From Chryseobacterium sp. KLBC 52 (GTDB taxonomy: Bacteria > Bacteroidota > Bacteroidia > Flavobacteriales > Weeksellaceae): a stretch of 64,000 nt of DNA. Each line of letters opens with the position of its first letter. The first letter of the stretch is position 1. The DNA is taken from assembly GCF_003347605.1 (NCBI RefSeq), contig NZ_QDFZ01000008.1:1-64000 (forward strand), read 5' to 3'. Positions 57,207 to 64,000 of the stretch are shown here, one piece after another. A program made the translations under genes and the position numbers. The notes beneath the pieces are model-generated. The model ran no database searches, was not told the origin of the DNA, and saw only the letters and a program-made list of their open reading frames with translations.

Positions 57207-58724
57207 ATGAGAGATAAGTTTTTATCTTGGGGAATTGTATTAGTAATTGCTACGTGGATTATAGCAATACTGATCAGAGCGCATTACTGGATACCTACGC
57301 TGTTATCCGCAATTTATGCATTGGGTGTTTACAATGCTTACCAATCGAAACATGCCATTTTGAGGAACTTTCCCGTATTGGGATACTTCAGGTATTTTTT
57401 CGAGAGTATTTCACCCGAAATGCAGCAATACTTTATTGAAAGGGAAACAGACGGGAAACCATTTCCAAGAAACCAGCGTTCTGCAGTATACAGACGTGCA
57501 AAAAATTTAAGTGATACCGTAGCTTTTGGTACACAGCTGGAAGTGAATCACAGAAAATATGAAGGAATCAAGCATTCCATTTATGCCAAATCGCCATCAG
57601 AAGAACTTCCGAGAGTATGGGTTGGAGGAGAACAATGTACACAGCCTTATCATGCTTCTTTATTCAATATTTCAGCCATGAGTTTCGGAGCATTGAGCGA
57701 CAGGGCACAGATTTCACTGAACAGAGGCGCAAAAAAAGGAAACTTTTATCATAATACGGGAGAAGGAGGAATTTCACCTTATCATCTGGAAGGAGGAGAT
57801 CTTTGCTGGCAGATCGGAACTGGATATTTCGGATGTCGCGACGCGGAAGGAAAATTCAATCCTGAATTATTTACAAAATATTCCACCCTTCCTAATGTGA
57901 AAATGATTGAAATCAAATTATCACAGGGAGCAAAACCAGGACACGGTGGAGTTCTTCCGGGAGTAAAAAATACACCGGAAATTGCGGCAATTCGTCACGT
58001 AACACCTGGAATGACTGTTATTTCACCACCTTCACACAGTGCTTTTTCTGATGCAGCCGGATTGCTGAGGTTTGTACAGCAGTTAAGAGAACTTTCAGGA
58101 GGAAAGCCAATTGGTTTTAAACTTTGTATCGGTGATACCAAAGAATTTGAAGATATCTGTGTACAGATGAATGTGCTGAAAATTTATCCTGACTTTATTA
58201 CCATAGACGGAGCAGAAGGAGGAACAGGAGCTGCACCACCGGAGTTTTCAGATGGAGTAGGGATGCCATTGGAACCTGCCTTGATCTTTGTGAACAGAAC
58301 GCTTAATAACTATAATCTGAGAAGTAAATTAAGAGTGATTGCCAGCGGTAAAGTTCTTACCAGTCTTGACATTCTGAGAGCTGTCGCAATGGGCGCAGAT
58401 ATGTGTAACAATGCCAGAGGATTTATGTTCTCTTTAGGATGTATCCAGGCGTTGAGATGTAACTCAAACAACTGTCCTACAGGAGTGGCAACTCAGGATA
58501 AAATGCTTATTAAAGGACTTGATGTGACGGATAAAGCTGAAAGAGTATATCACTTTCACAAAAATACACTTCATACCTGCAATGAACTGATTGCTGCTGC
58601 AGGAAGAAGCTCTTATGAAGAAGTTGATGCTACCATGTTTATGAGAGGAGATGAATTTGACCACCTTGCTGATCTGTACTTCCCTGATATTTTAGGGAAT
58701 GTAAAACAGAAAGCAAGATCGTAA
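57207..58724 (+). CDS. FMN-binding glutamate synthase-family protein, membrane anchored
   Basis: A 505-residue protein. Two hydrophobic spans (about residues 8-25 and 28-45) precede a long glutamate-synthase-type TIM barrel (GltB central/FMN domain). Key blocks are SAMSFGALSDRAQISLNRGA, IEIKLSQGAKPGHGGVLPG, VITIDGAEGGTGAAPPEF-like text and CNSNNCPTGVATQ, the cysteine cluster region. It lacks the glutamine amidotransferase domain, so it is probably not a full glutamate synthase. The electron donor and substrate are unknown. A bidirectional-looking terminator follows. Confidence 0.88.
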   Translation: MRDKFLSWGIVLVIATWIIAILIRAHYWIPTLLSAIYALGVYNAYQSKHAILRNFPVLGYFRYFFESISPEMQQYFIERETDGKPFPRNQRSAVYRRAKNLSDTVAFGTQLEVNHRKYEGIKHSIYAKSPSEELPRVWVGGEQCTQPYHASLFNISAMSFGALSDRAQISLNRGAKKGNFYHNTGEGGISPYHLEGGDLCWQIGTGYFGCRDAEGKFNPELFTKYSTLPNVKMIEIKLSQGAKPGHGGVLPGVKNTPEIAAIRHVTPGMTVISPPSHSAFSDAAGLLRFVQQLRELSGGKPIGFKLCIGDTKEFEDICVQMNVLKIYPDFITIDGAEGGTGAAPPEFSDGVGMPLEPALIFVNRTLNNYNLRSKLRVIASGKVLTSLDILRAVAMGADMCNNARGFMFSLGCIQALRCNSNNCPTGVATQDKMLIKGLDVTDKAERVYHFHKNTLHTCNELIAAAGRSSYEEVDATMFMRGDEFDHLADLYFPDILGNVKQKARS

Positions 58725-58742
58725 TTCAGATTGATATAAAAC

Positions 58743-58776
58743 AAAACCCCAAAAACATTATTTGGGGTTTTATTTT
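58743..58776. terminator. Terminator between convergent genes
   Basis: An 11-bp perfect stem (AAAACCCCAAA / TTTGGGGTTTT) with a 7-nt loop and T-rich flanks. It serves the glutamate-synthase-like gene and perhaps the convergent lipoprotein gene. Confidence 0.85.
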
Positions 58777-58797
58777 GTATTGTATTATTTACACTAT

Positions 58798-59550
58798 TTA
58801 TTTTTGTTTTTCTCCGTCAGGTCTATCTGCTCTTCCATAAATCTGAAAGTTAAATACGAAAGACCTGTTTCTGTAAGACATGTTTAAATACGGATAGTGA
58901 GGGTTTCTCGCAAAAGCAGCTCTGGAAGGAACAATAATTACTCCCTGTAGGTTATAAGGTGTTTCACTTACAAGATCATTGAATGCTTTGAATTTCTGTA
59001 AAGCTTCTCTGAAACCTGATATTTGATAATAACCAGCCTGTTTTGCCGCATCTGTTGTACCAGCATCCAATATTGATTGCTTTACATAATAATATGTTGG
59101 GTCAACAACAGGAACACCCGTTCCGTCAATGGTATTTAAAAATGCAGTTTTTGATGTAAACGAAGTGTTTCCGTCTGAATTAACTGCCAGGTAAGAGTAT
59201 GCTCTTCCCATAATTTTGATAATATCAGTGCTGCCAATCGTTTTTTCATCAGCTGGTGCAGGCTGAGCTCCGCTTCTGACAATATAGATTGTTCCTGAAG
59301 GAAGGGTCAAAGGTGATAATTCAGATAACTTCTTTTCATTATCATCTGCAGTATCTGTAGAACTGAAAGCTTTTATATTCCCCTGCGCATCAAGATAATT
59401 CTCATCCATGAATTTCTTAATGGCCTGATCATCATAGGTGTTTTGAGTAGCAACATCTTCCGGCTCTACATAGGTTGACACATCATCATCTTTCTTACAA
59501 GCAGAAAAACACAAAGATCCTGCAAGGATATATAAAAATATTTTTTTCAT
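58798..59550 (-). CDS. FKBP-like lipoprotein
   Basis: A 250-residue lipoprotein; the lipobox is CFSAC with the cysteine at residue 17. A disordered acidic region (KKDDDVSTYVEPED) follows. The C-terminal part resembles a divergent FKBP domain: LQGVIIVPSRAAFARNPHYP and SFVFNFQIYGR correspond to the PS-x-x-x-Y and F-x-I strands of FKBPs. Several FKBP catalytic aromatics are not obvious, so isomerase activity is uncertain. Similar lipoprotein FKBPs assist outer-surface protein folding in flavobacteria. A TACTTTTG box lies 39 nt upstream. Confidence 0.65.
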   Translation of the reverse strand: MKKIFLYILAGSLCFSACKKDDDVSTYVEPEDVATQNTYDDQAIKKFMDENYLDAQGNIKAFSSTDTADDNEKKLSELSPLTLPSGTIYIVRSGAQPAPADEKTIGSTDIIKIMGRAYSYLAVNSDGNTSFTSKTAFLNTIDGTGVPVVDPTYYYVKQSILDAGTTDAAKQAGYYQISGFREALQKFKAFNDLVSETPYNLQGVIIVPSRAAFARNPHYPYLNMSYRNRSFVFNFQIYGRADRPDGEKQK

Positions 59551-59588
59551 TTCAAAAAACTTTAATTACTTTACAAATAATATAACGG

Positions 59589-59596
59589 CAAAAGTA
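59589..59596 (-). promoter_or_regulatory. -7 box TActTTTG of the FKBP-like lipoprotein gene
   Basis: The minus strand reads TACTTTTG 38 nt before the start at 59550, in the divergent spacer shared with the S4 gene. No -33 TTG is seen. Confidence 0.45.
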
Positions 59597-59605
59597 TAAA
59601 AAATT

Positions 59606-60043
59606 ATGAGAATAGATAAATTTTTATGGAGCATTCGTTTTTATAAGACGAGAAGTATTGCAGCAGAGGAGATTAAAAAGAATAGAGTTTCTATAGGAAC
59701 GTCTGCCGTAAAGTCATCTAAAGAGGTAAAAGAAGGAGATACGATTAAAATCCGTAAGAATCAGATTGATTATAAAATAAAGGTAATTCAGATTCCTAAA
59801 AGCAGAATTGGAGCCAAGCTGGTGCCTCTTCATATCCAGGATGTGACCGATAAGGAACAATACGAGCTGCTGAAACTCCGTAAAATGTCACAAGACTATT
59901 ACAGAAATAAAGGGGAGGGAAGACCTACCAAAAAGGACAGAAGAGAAATGGACGATTATGTAGGAAACGATATCGACTCCGATTTTACAGACTGGGATGA
60001 TTTCTTTGGAGAGACCGGCAGTGAAGGTGAGGATGAAGATTAA
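59606..60043 (+). CDS. S4-domain RNA-binding protein, Hsp15-like
   Basis: A 145-residue protein with an N-terminal S4 RNA-binding domain (MRIDKFLWSIRFYKTRSIAA, then VKEGDTIKIRK). It resembles Hsp15, which recycles ribosomes carrying nascent chains. The C-terminal region is basic (GRPTKKDRREMDDY) and then strongly acidic. It is divergent from the FKBP-like lipoprotein gene and convergent with aroK. Confidence 0.9.
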   Translation: MRIDKFLWSIRFYKTRSIAAEEIKKNRVSIGTSAVKSSKEVKEGDTIKIRKNQIDYKIKVIQIPKSRIGAKLVPLHIQDVTDKEQYELLKLRKMSQDYYRNKGEGRPTKKDRREMDDYVGNDIDSDFTDWDDFFGETGSEGEDED

Positions 60044-60052
60044 TATTAATAT

Positions 60053-60078
60053 AAAAAAGCTCTAGAGATAGAGCTTTT
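60053..60078. terminator. Bidirectional terminator between the S4 gene and aroK
   Basis: Stem AAAAGCTCT / AGAGCTTTT (60055-60063 / 60070-60078) with A- and T-runs on both sides. It overlaps the last codons of aroK. Confidence 0.75.
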
Positions 60079-60577
60079 CTATTATTTCATTAACGATGTC
60101 TTCCGGTTCCCTGGAATCTGTCCCGACAGTGAATTGTGCTTTGCTGTAAAATTGATTTCTTTCAAATAAATGTTTAGCAATAAATTCCGGAAGGTCTTCA
60201 TCAGATATATTCGCAATTAATGGTCTTTTTTCTTTCTGTTTTGAAAGTCTTTCAACCAGTGTTCCTACTCCTGTTCTTAAAAAAACACTCTTTGAATTGT
60301 GATTAATGATCTCCATATTATTATAATATACAGGAGTTCCTCCACCAAGGCTTAAAACAACATTTTCTTCAGAGGCCAATATCTCTTCAAGTGCCTCTCT
60401 TTCCAGCTTTCTAAAGAAAATCTCTCCCTTTTTCTCAAAAATCTCAGGGATGGTTAATTTATTTCTTCTGGAAATCTCTTTATCGAGATCGATTAATTTA
60501 AAATCTATTTTTTCGCTTAATATTTTGGAAATGTGAGATTTGCCGCTTCCCATGTATCCGATCAATGAAATTACCAT
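60062..60577 (-). CDS. aroK: Shikimate kinase
   Basis: A 171-residue kinase of the shikimate pathway (fifth step), which phosphorylates shikimate with ATP for aromatic amino acid synthesis. Walker A is ISLIGYMGSGKSHISKIL (residues 3-20). DLDKEISRR holds the substrate Asp, and LSLGGGTPVYYNNME the GGG-x-P loop. The lid Arg is in KEKRPLI. Length is normal. It is divergent from a tRNA cluster. Confidence 0.93.
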   Translation of the reverse strand: MVISLIGYMGSGKSHISKILSEKIDFKLIDLDKEISRRNKLTIPEIFEKKGEIFFRKLEREALEEILASEENVVLSLGGGTPVYYNNMEIINHNSKSVFLRTGVGTLVERLSKQKEKRPLIANISDEDLPEFIAKHLFERNQFYSKAQFTVGTDSREPEDIVNEIIEKLYL

Positions 60578-60608
60578 GAATTTTTTTTAAACAAATTTGC
60601 GAAAAAGT

Positions 60609-60638
60609 TTTGAGATAAAGAAAAAAGTCATATCTTTG
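60609..60638 (+). promoter_or_regulatory. Consensus promoter of the tRNA cluster
   Basis: TTTG (60609-60612), 18-nt spacer and TATCTTTG (60631-60638). It lies about 55 nt before the first tRNA, making it the likely start of one tRNA transcript. Confidence 0.8.
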
Positions 60639-60692
60639 CACCACTTAAAACAAGGGACATTACTTAAATGAAAACTTGTTACACAAGTGGCC

Positions 60693-60765
60693 GACTCGGT
60701 AGCTCAGCTGGTAGAGCAATACACTTTTAATGTATGGGTCCTGGGTTCGAATCCCAGCCGGGTCA
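60693..60765 (+). tRNA. tRNA-Lys (anticodon TTT), copy 1
   Basis: A 73-nt cloverleaf with acceptor stem GACTCGG / CCGGGTC (one G-T pair), anticodon loop CTTTTAA and T loop GGTTCGAATCC. The discriminator is A and CCA is not encoded. Confidence 0.96.
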
Positions 60766-60799
60766 CTAGCAATAATAATTACTGAATGGTAATTTTATT

Positions 60800-60882
60800 G
60801 CCTGCGTGGTGAAATTGGTAGACACGCCATCTTGAGGGGGTGGTTTCCTAAGGATGTGCTGGTTCGAGTCCAGTCGCAGGCA
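60800..60882 (+). tRNA. tRNA-Leu (anticodon GAG)
   Basis: An 83-nt class II tRNA with a long variable arm. The acceptor is GCCTGCG / CGCAGGC, the anticodon loop TTGAGGG gives GAG, and the T loop is GGTTCGAGTCC. CCA is not encoded. Confidence 0.95.
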
Positions 60883-60937
60883 CTGCAAAGAAAATTTTAT
60901 AATTAATATTGAAATTTATTTCATTTTAATTGTGGCC

Positions 60938-61010
60938 GACTCGGTAGCTCAGCTGGTAGAGCAATACACTTTTAATGTATGGGTCCTGGGTTCGAATCCC
61001 AGCCGGGTCA
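60938..61010 (+). tRNA. tRNA-Lys (anticodon TTT), copy 2
   Basis: Identical over all 73 nt to the copy at 60693-60765, including the preceding GTGGCC. A terminator follows at 61066. Confidence 0.96.
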
Positions 61011-61065
61011 CAAGTTTACTGAAAAGTAAATTTTTTTCATATTAATATTTTGTGATTTGGTGTTT

Positions 61066-61098
61066 CAAAGGCTTCCTTCAGGAGGCCTTTGATTTTTG
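61066..61098 (+). terminator. Terminator after the tRNA cluster
   Basis: A 12-bp stem (CAAAGGCTTCCT / AGGAGGCCTTTG, one mismatch) with a 2-nt loop and a T-run. Confidence 0.8.
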
Positions 61099-61140
61099 TA
61101 TAAACTTGGGATAAATCCAATCTTTGTTCAGGTATTCAAT

Positions 61141-61170
61141 AAAAAATCCCCGGCTTAAATGACCAGGGAT
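61141..61170 (-). terminator. Terminator after panC
   Basis: Stem ATCCCCGG / CCAGGGAT with one mismatch and a 9-nt loop. On the minus strand it is followed by six T residues. Confidence 0.8.
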
Positions 61171-61192
61171 ACTATATTTTAATAGATAAAGA

Positions 61193-62041
61193 TTAATCAA
61201 GGTGCATATTGTCAATTAATCTTACTCCATCTACTACAACTACAATGAAGGCTCTGAAATTTCTGTCTTTATAGAAAAAATCAGTCTCCTGTAGGGTGCT
61301 TTCATCAGCAATCAGAAAGTATTCAAGCTTCATGCCCTGCTGGTCATCAAAAATATCAGTTACTCTTTCTTTAATTTCCGGAATACTGACAGTTCTGAAC
61401 CAGTCGTTTACTTTCTTTAAGGTTTCATAAATTACTTTAGAAGCTTCTTTTCTGTCTTCATGAAGCCTTTGGTTTCGTGAGCTTAATGCCAGACCGTTTT
61501 CTGCCCTGTAAATAGGAACTCCGGTTATTTTAACGGGAAGATGTTTTTTCTCCACCATTTTTTTAATAATAGCAAGCTGCTGAAAATCTTTTTCACCGAA
61601 ATAAGCATTATCAGGCTGTACCTGTCTGAAAAGCTCTTCTACAACAGTTCCTACCCCATTGAAATGTCCCGGTCTGGATTTACCCTCCATTTCATTTTCC
61701 AATCCGTCAAAATCATACGACTGGCTTTCGGCTTTTTCAGGGTAAATATCTGCCACCTCAGGGATGTAGACAGCATCTACAAGACCTGAATTCTGAAGAA
61801 TCAGTATATCTCTGTTCACATCTCTTGGATATTTTTCAAGATCTTCAGGATTGTTGAACTGGGTTGGATTTACAAAAATTGAAGAAATGACAAGGTCATT
61901 TTCTTTTCTTGCCTCTTCATACAGAGAAAGATGGCCATTGTGCAGGGCGCCCATGGTAGGAGCAAAGCCAATTCTTTTTCCCATTTCTTTCTGTCTTTCA
62001 ATGAAATCCTGAAGGACTTTTCTGTTTTTTAGAACTTCCAT
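61193..62041 (-). CDS. panC: Pantothenate synthetase
   Basis: A 282-residue ligase that joins pantoate and beta-alanine with ATP to make pantothenate for coenzyme A. The HIGH-like motif appears as TMGALHNGHLSLYEEA, followed by SIFVNPTQFNNPEDLEKYPR and the KMSKS-like ALSSRNQRL. FGEKDFQQLAIIKK is a further family block. Its divergent neighbour is the GT5-type gene. Confidence 0.95.
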   Translation of the reverse strand: MEVLKNRKVLQDFIERQKEMGKRIGFAPTMGALHNGHLSLYEEARKENDLVISSIFVNPTQFNNPEDLEKYPRDVNRDILILQNSGLVDAVYIPEVADIYPEKAESQSYDFDGLENEMEGKSRPGHFNGVGTVVEELFRQVQPDNAYFGEKDFQQLAIIKKMVEKKHLPVKITGVPIYRAENGLALSSRNQRLHEDRKEASKVIYETLKKVNDWFRTVSIPEIKERVTDIFDDQQGMKLEYFLIADESTLQETDFFYKDRNFRAFIVVVVDGVRLIDNMHLD

Positions 62042-62164
62042 AGTTTATTTTAATACTATTTCAAAAATACTAAAAATATCGCATAATAATATGTACTTTT
62101 AATAATTTGAAAAGGGAATTTTCGTAAAAAAATGTTAATTAAAATAATGTTGGATGTTTTTTTG

Positions 62165-62172
62165 TAATTTTG
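62165..62172 (+). promoter_or_regulatory. -7 box TAatTTTG of the GT5-type gene
   Basis: TAATTTTG lies 39 nt before the ATG at 62212 and overlaps a TTG start of a longer frame (62170), which it rules out. Confidence 0.5.
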
Positions 62173-62211
62173 CACATTAAAGCATTTTTACAAAAATTAG
62201 ATAGAAAGTTT

Positions 62212-62982
62212 ATGCCGAATCAAAAAATACTGTACATTACTACAGAGATGTATCCATATCAGGAAGATACAAATATGGCTGCAGTGGTAAACAAAATGGC
62301 ACTTAAGATGCACCAAGAAGGCAATGATGTAAGAGTTTTTATGCCAAGATTTGGACAAATAAGTGAGAGAAAATTCCAGCTTCATGAAGTAATCCGTCTT
62401 TCAGGGATGAATATTATTATCAATGACCTGGACCAGCCTCTGATCATTAAAGTAGCGTCTCTTCCGGGGGAAAGACTTCAGGTTTACTTTATTGACAATG
62501 AAGAATACTTCAAAAGAAAACAATATTATTTCGACGATGAAGGAAACCCTTTCGAAGACAATGACGAAAGAGCTATTTTCTTTGCCAGAGGAGTGATTGA
62601 AACTATTAAGAAACTAAACTGGGTGCCGGATGTTATCCATTTGAATGGATGGATGTCTTCTTTTGTTCCAATTTATCTTAAAACGTACTACGAATCAGAT
62701 ACTTATTTCAAAGATGCAAAAATTGTACTTTCTCTTTACAATGAGAAAGATGCTGACCTGGACAAAAAGATCGATGAAAAGCTGCAGTTTGATAATATTT
62801 CAGGATTAAAAGCGTTAGATAACCCAACTATTAAAAGTTTTGTTATCGAGAGTATGAACTATGTAGATGCCGTTGTAAAGGGTGACGAGTTCCTGGATGA
62901 AGACCTGGATAAGGCTTTCAACGAAACAGCAACCCAGAAATCGGAATATCTGGACGTAGATTCTATAAATCAACTTTATTAA
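62212..62982 (+). CDS. Starch-synthase-like (GT5) N-terminal-domain protein
   Basis: A 256-residue protein that matches only the N-terminal catalytic half of glycogen/starch synthases (ILYITTEMYPYQEDTNMAAV, then WVPDVIHLNGWMSSFVPIYL). The ADP-glucose-binding C-terminal Rossmann domain of true GlgA (about 470 residues) is missing, and the K-x-GG motif is changed near the start. It may be a regulatory or degenerate relative. A DUF4270 gene starts 13 nt after its stop. Confidence 0.82.
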   Translation: MPNQKILYITTEMYPYQEDTNMAAVVNKMALKMHQEGNDVRVFMPRFGQISERKFQLHEVIRLSGMNIIINDLDQPLIIKVASLPGERLQVYFIDNEEYFKRKQYYFDDEGNPFEDNDERAIFFARGVIETIKKLNWVPDVIHLNGWMSSFVPIYLKTYYESDTYFKDAKIVLSLYNEKDADLDKKIDEKLQFDNISGLKALDNPTIKSFVIESMNYVDAVVKGDEFLDEDLDKAFNETATQKSEYLDVDSINQLY

Positions 62983-62995
62983 AAACACATTTTTA

Positions 62996-64000
62996 ATGAC
63001 TCATAATCTTAAAAAGACCTTCGCCATGCTTCTATTGGCGATTTTTGGAAGTGCATTGCTTTATAACTGTGAACCGGATCCGGATTCTCTTGGAGAGCAG
63101 CTGTTTAATGGTGACGCAGCACAAGGCAATGAAATTTCATATCCTGTTATAGCATACAATTACGACAATAATGATTCAATCAGAAGTGATGCTTCAAGAT
63201 TGATCAGCGGATTGAACGAATCTGGTACGGCTACAAATGTTGCCGTTCTGGGAGCCTTTACTGAATCCCAGTTTGGAATGCAGAGAGCATCTTACGTTAC
63301 CCAGCTTAGAATGCCGGTAGATAATTTCGACTTCAATGGCGCGGATCCAAAAGTAGATTCTGTAGTCCTTGTAGTAAGACCACCTGCAAATACAGCTTCG
63401 AATACTTACTTCTTTGAAAGCAGCGATTCATTAAAGACCAATACATACGCAAAAACTGATTTCCCGGTAGACGGGGTTGCTACAGAAGTTTCCATTGAGA
63501 AAAAAACTTATCCTGTTCGTAAATATGGTAAAATAGGAGGAGCTTCAAAATCAATGAAAATCAATGTGCATGAAGTGACAACGTTCCTGGATGCAAATAA
63601 TGATGCTTTAAAACGTTCCAATGCGTCAGTAAGTACTGGTGAATTGTTAGGTTCAGGAGTGTTTGATGGTAACATAAGTTCTTTATCTATCACAAAAAAA
63701 TCTGATAACTCGGTTGTATTTACAGGAAATTTAGGATTCAGAATGAAGTTGAGTAACACAAATTTTTTCCAGACTCATATTCTTGATAAAAAAGGAAAAC
63801 CTGAGCTTCAGGATGCTGCTAACTTTATCAGATATTTCAAAGGAATAAAAATTTCTGTGGACGAAACGGATAGATATCTGTATCAGTTCTCTCCTAACGA
63901 TTTACAGCTTATCATGTATTACAAATATGATAAAACGGAGAATGGAACAACCACAAGACCTCAGACAACACTTAGTTTCAACTTGGGAAGCGCGAATTCT
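62996..64000 (+). CDS. DUF4270 lipoprotein-like protein, partial at the right edge
   Basis: 335 codons are visible with no stop before the window ends. The start MTHNLKKTFAMLLLAIFGSA is an export signal; the cysteine in LLYNC (residue 25) may be lipidated, although the lipobox is weak. The body is a Bacteroidetes DUF4270-type surface domain (ASRLISGLNESGTATNVAVL, VTQLRMPVDNF, VDSVVLVVRPP). Function is unknown. It is probably co-transcribed with the upstream GT5-like gene. Confidence 0.82.
   Translation, partial: MTHNLKKTFAMLLLAIFGSALLYNCEPDPDSLGEQLFNGDAAQGNEISYPVIAYNYDNNDSIRSDASRLISGLNESGTATNVAVLGAFTESQFGMQRASYVTQLRMPVDNFDFNGADPKVDSVVLVVRPPANTASNTYFFESSDSLKTNTYAKTDFPVDGVATEVSIEKKTYPVRKYGKIGGASKSMKINVHEVTTFLDANNDALKRSNASVSTGELLGSGVFDGNISSLSITKKSDNSVVFTGNLGFRMKLSNTNFFQTHILDKKGKPELQDAANFIRYFKGIKISVDETDRYLYQFSPNDLQLIMYYKYDKTENGTTTRPQTTLSFNLGSANS

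Overview
The window looks like chromosome of a Chryseobacterium-type member of the Flavobacteriia (Bacteroidetes). The DNA is AT-rich. Many genes have the Bacteroidetes -7 promoter box TAnnTTTG, several with a TTG about 18-19 nt upstream. Encoded families typical of the group include a PorZ-like type IX secretion component, type A and type B C-terminal sorting domains, two GLPGLI proteins, three POT peptide transporters, malate:quinone oxidoreductase, a DUF6496 protein and a DUF4270 protein. The genus is inferred from gene content and style, not from a marker gene.

Layout. 1-792: an IS3-family (IS150-like) insertion sequence cut by the left edge. 1.1-4.1 kb: TetR regulator with an operator over its promoter, a DUF1348 protein, a catalase-fold protein and an FKBP. 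4.2-7.6 kb: a lipoprotein, then an Rrf2 regulator, an NAD(P)-binding oxidoreductase and an unusual MBL-MoaF fusion, with a matching 19-bp palindrome before the regulator and before the oxidoreductase. 7.9-10.2 kb: M23 peptidase and gpsA. 10.3-13.0 kb: three related secreted proteins in a row. 13.5-20.0 kb: mqo, an ANT(6)-like adenylyltransferase, a GMC oxidoreductase, DUF1684, GNAT and SDR genes. 20.2-27.5 kb: a GH63-like glucosidase, then a tight minus-strand operon with a 5'-nucleotidase split into two proteins, PorZ and RecO. 27.6-33.8 kb: dapA, GNAT, an AraC regulator overlapping a pseudo-receiver, a 0.6-kb gap ending in an orphan terminator, recG and a thioredoxin. 33.8-40.0 kb: three POT transporters with a DUF1016 nuclease gene among them.

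40.2-42.3 kb holds the most novel-looking unit: a 67-residue double-glycine-leader, cysteine-rich peptide, an attenuator-like hairpin, a GLPGLI protein, a 45-residue overlapping ORF and a second GLPGLI protein. 42.4-52.8 kb: DPP IV peptidase, small conserved proteins, two sulfatases with their own exported formylglycine-generating enzyme, a glucan-phosphorylase-like protein whose pyridoxal-phosphate lysine appears replaced by threonine, and an orphan PD-(D/E)XK-like protein. 53-64 kb is mostly housekeeping: a type B T9SS cargo, DinB-like, mtaB, a glutamate-synthase-like protein, an FKBP-like lipoprotein, an S4 protein, aroK, a tRNA Lys-Leu-Lys cluster, panC, a GT5 N-domain protein and a DUF4270 lipoprotein that runs off the right edge.

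Two themes link the genes. One is alpha-glucan handling (GH63-like enzyme, phosphorylase-like protein, starch-synthase-like protein). The other is export and maturation at the cell surface (T9SS component and cargo, sulfatases with their activating enzyme, GG-leader peptide with exported partners). All functions are read from motifs and family resemblance; no database search was possible.
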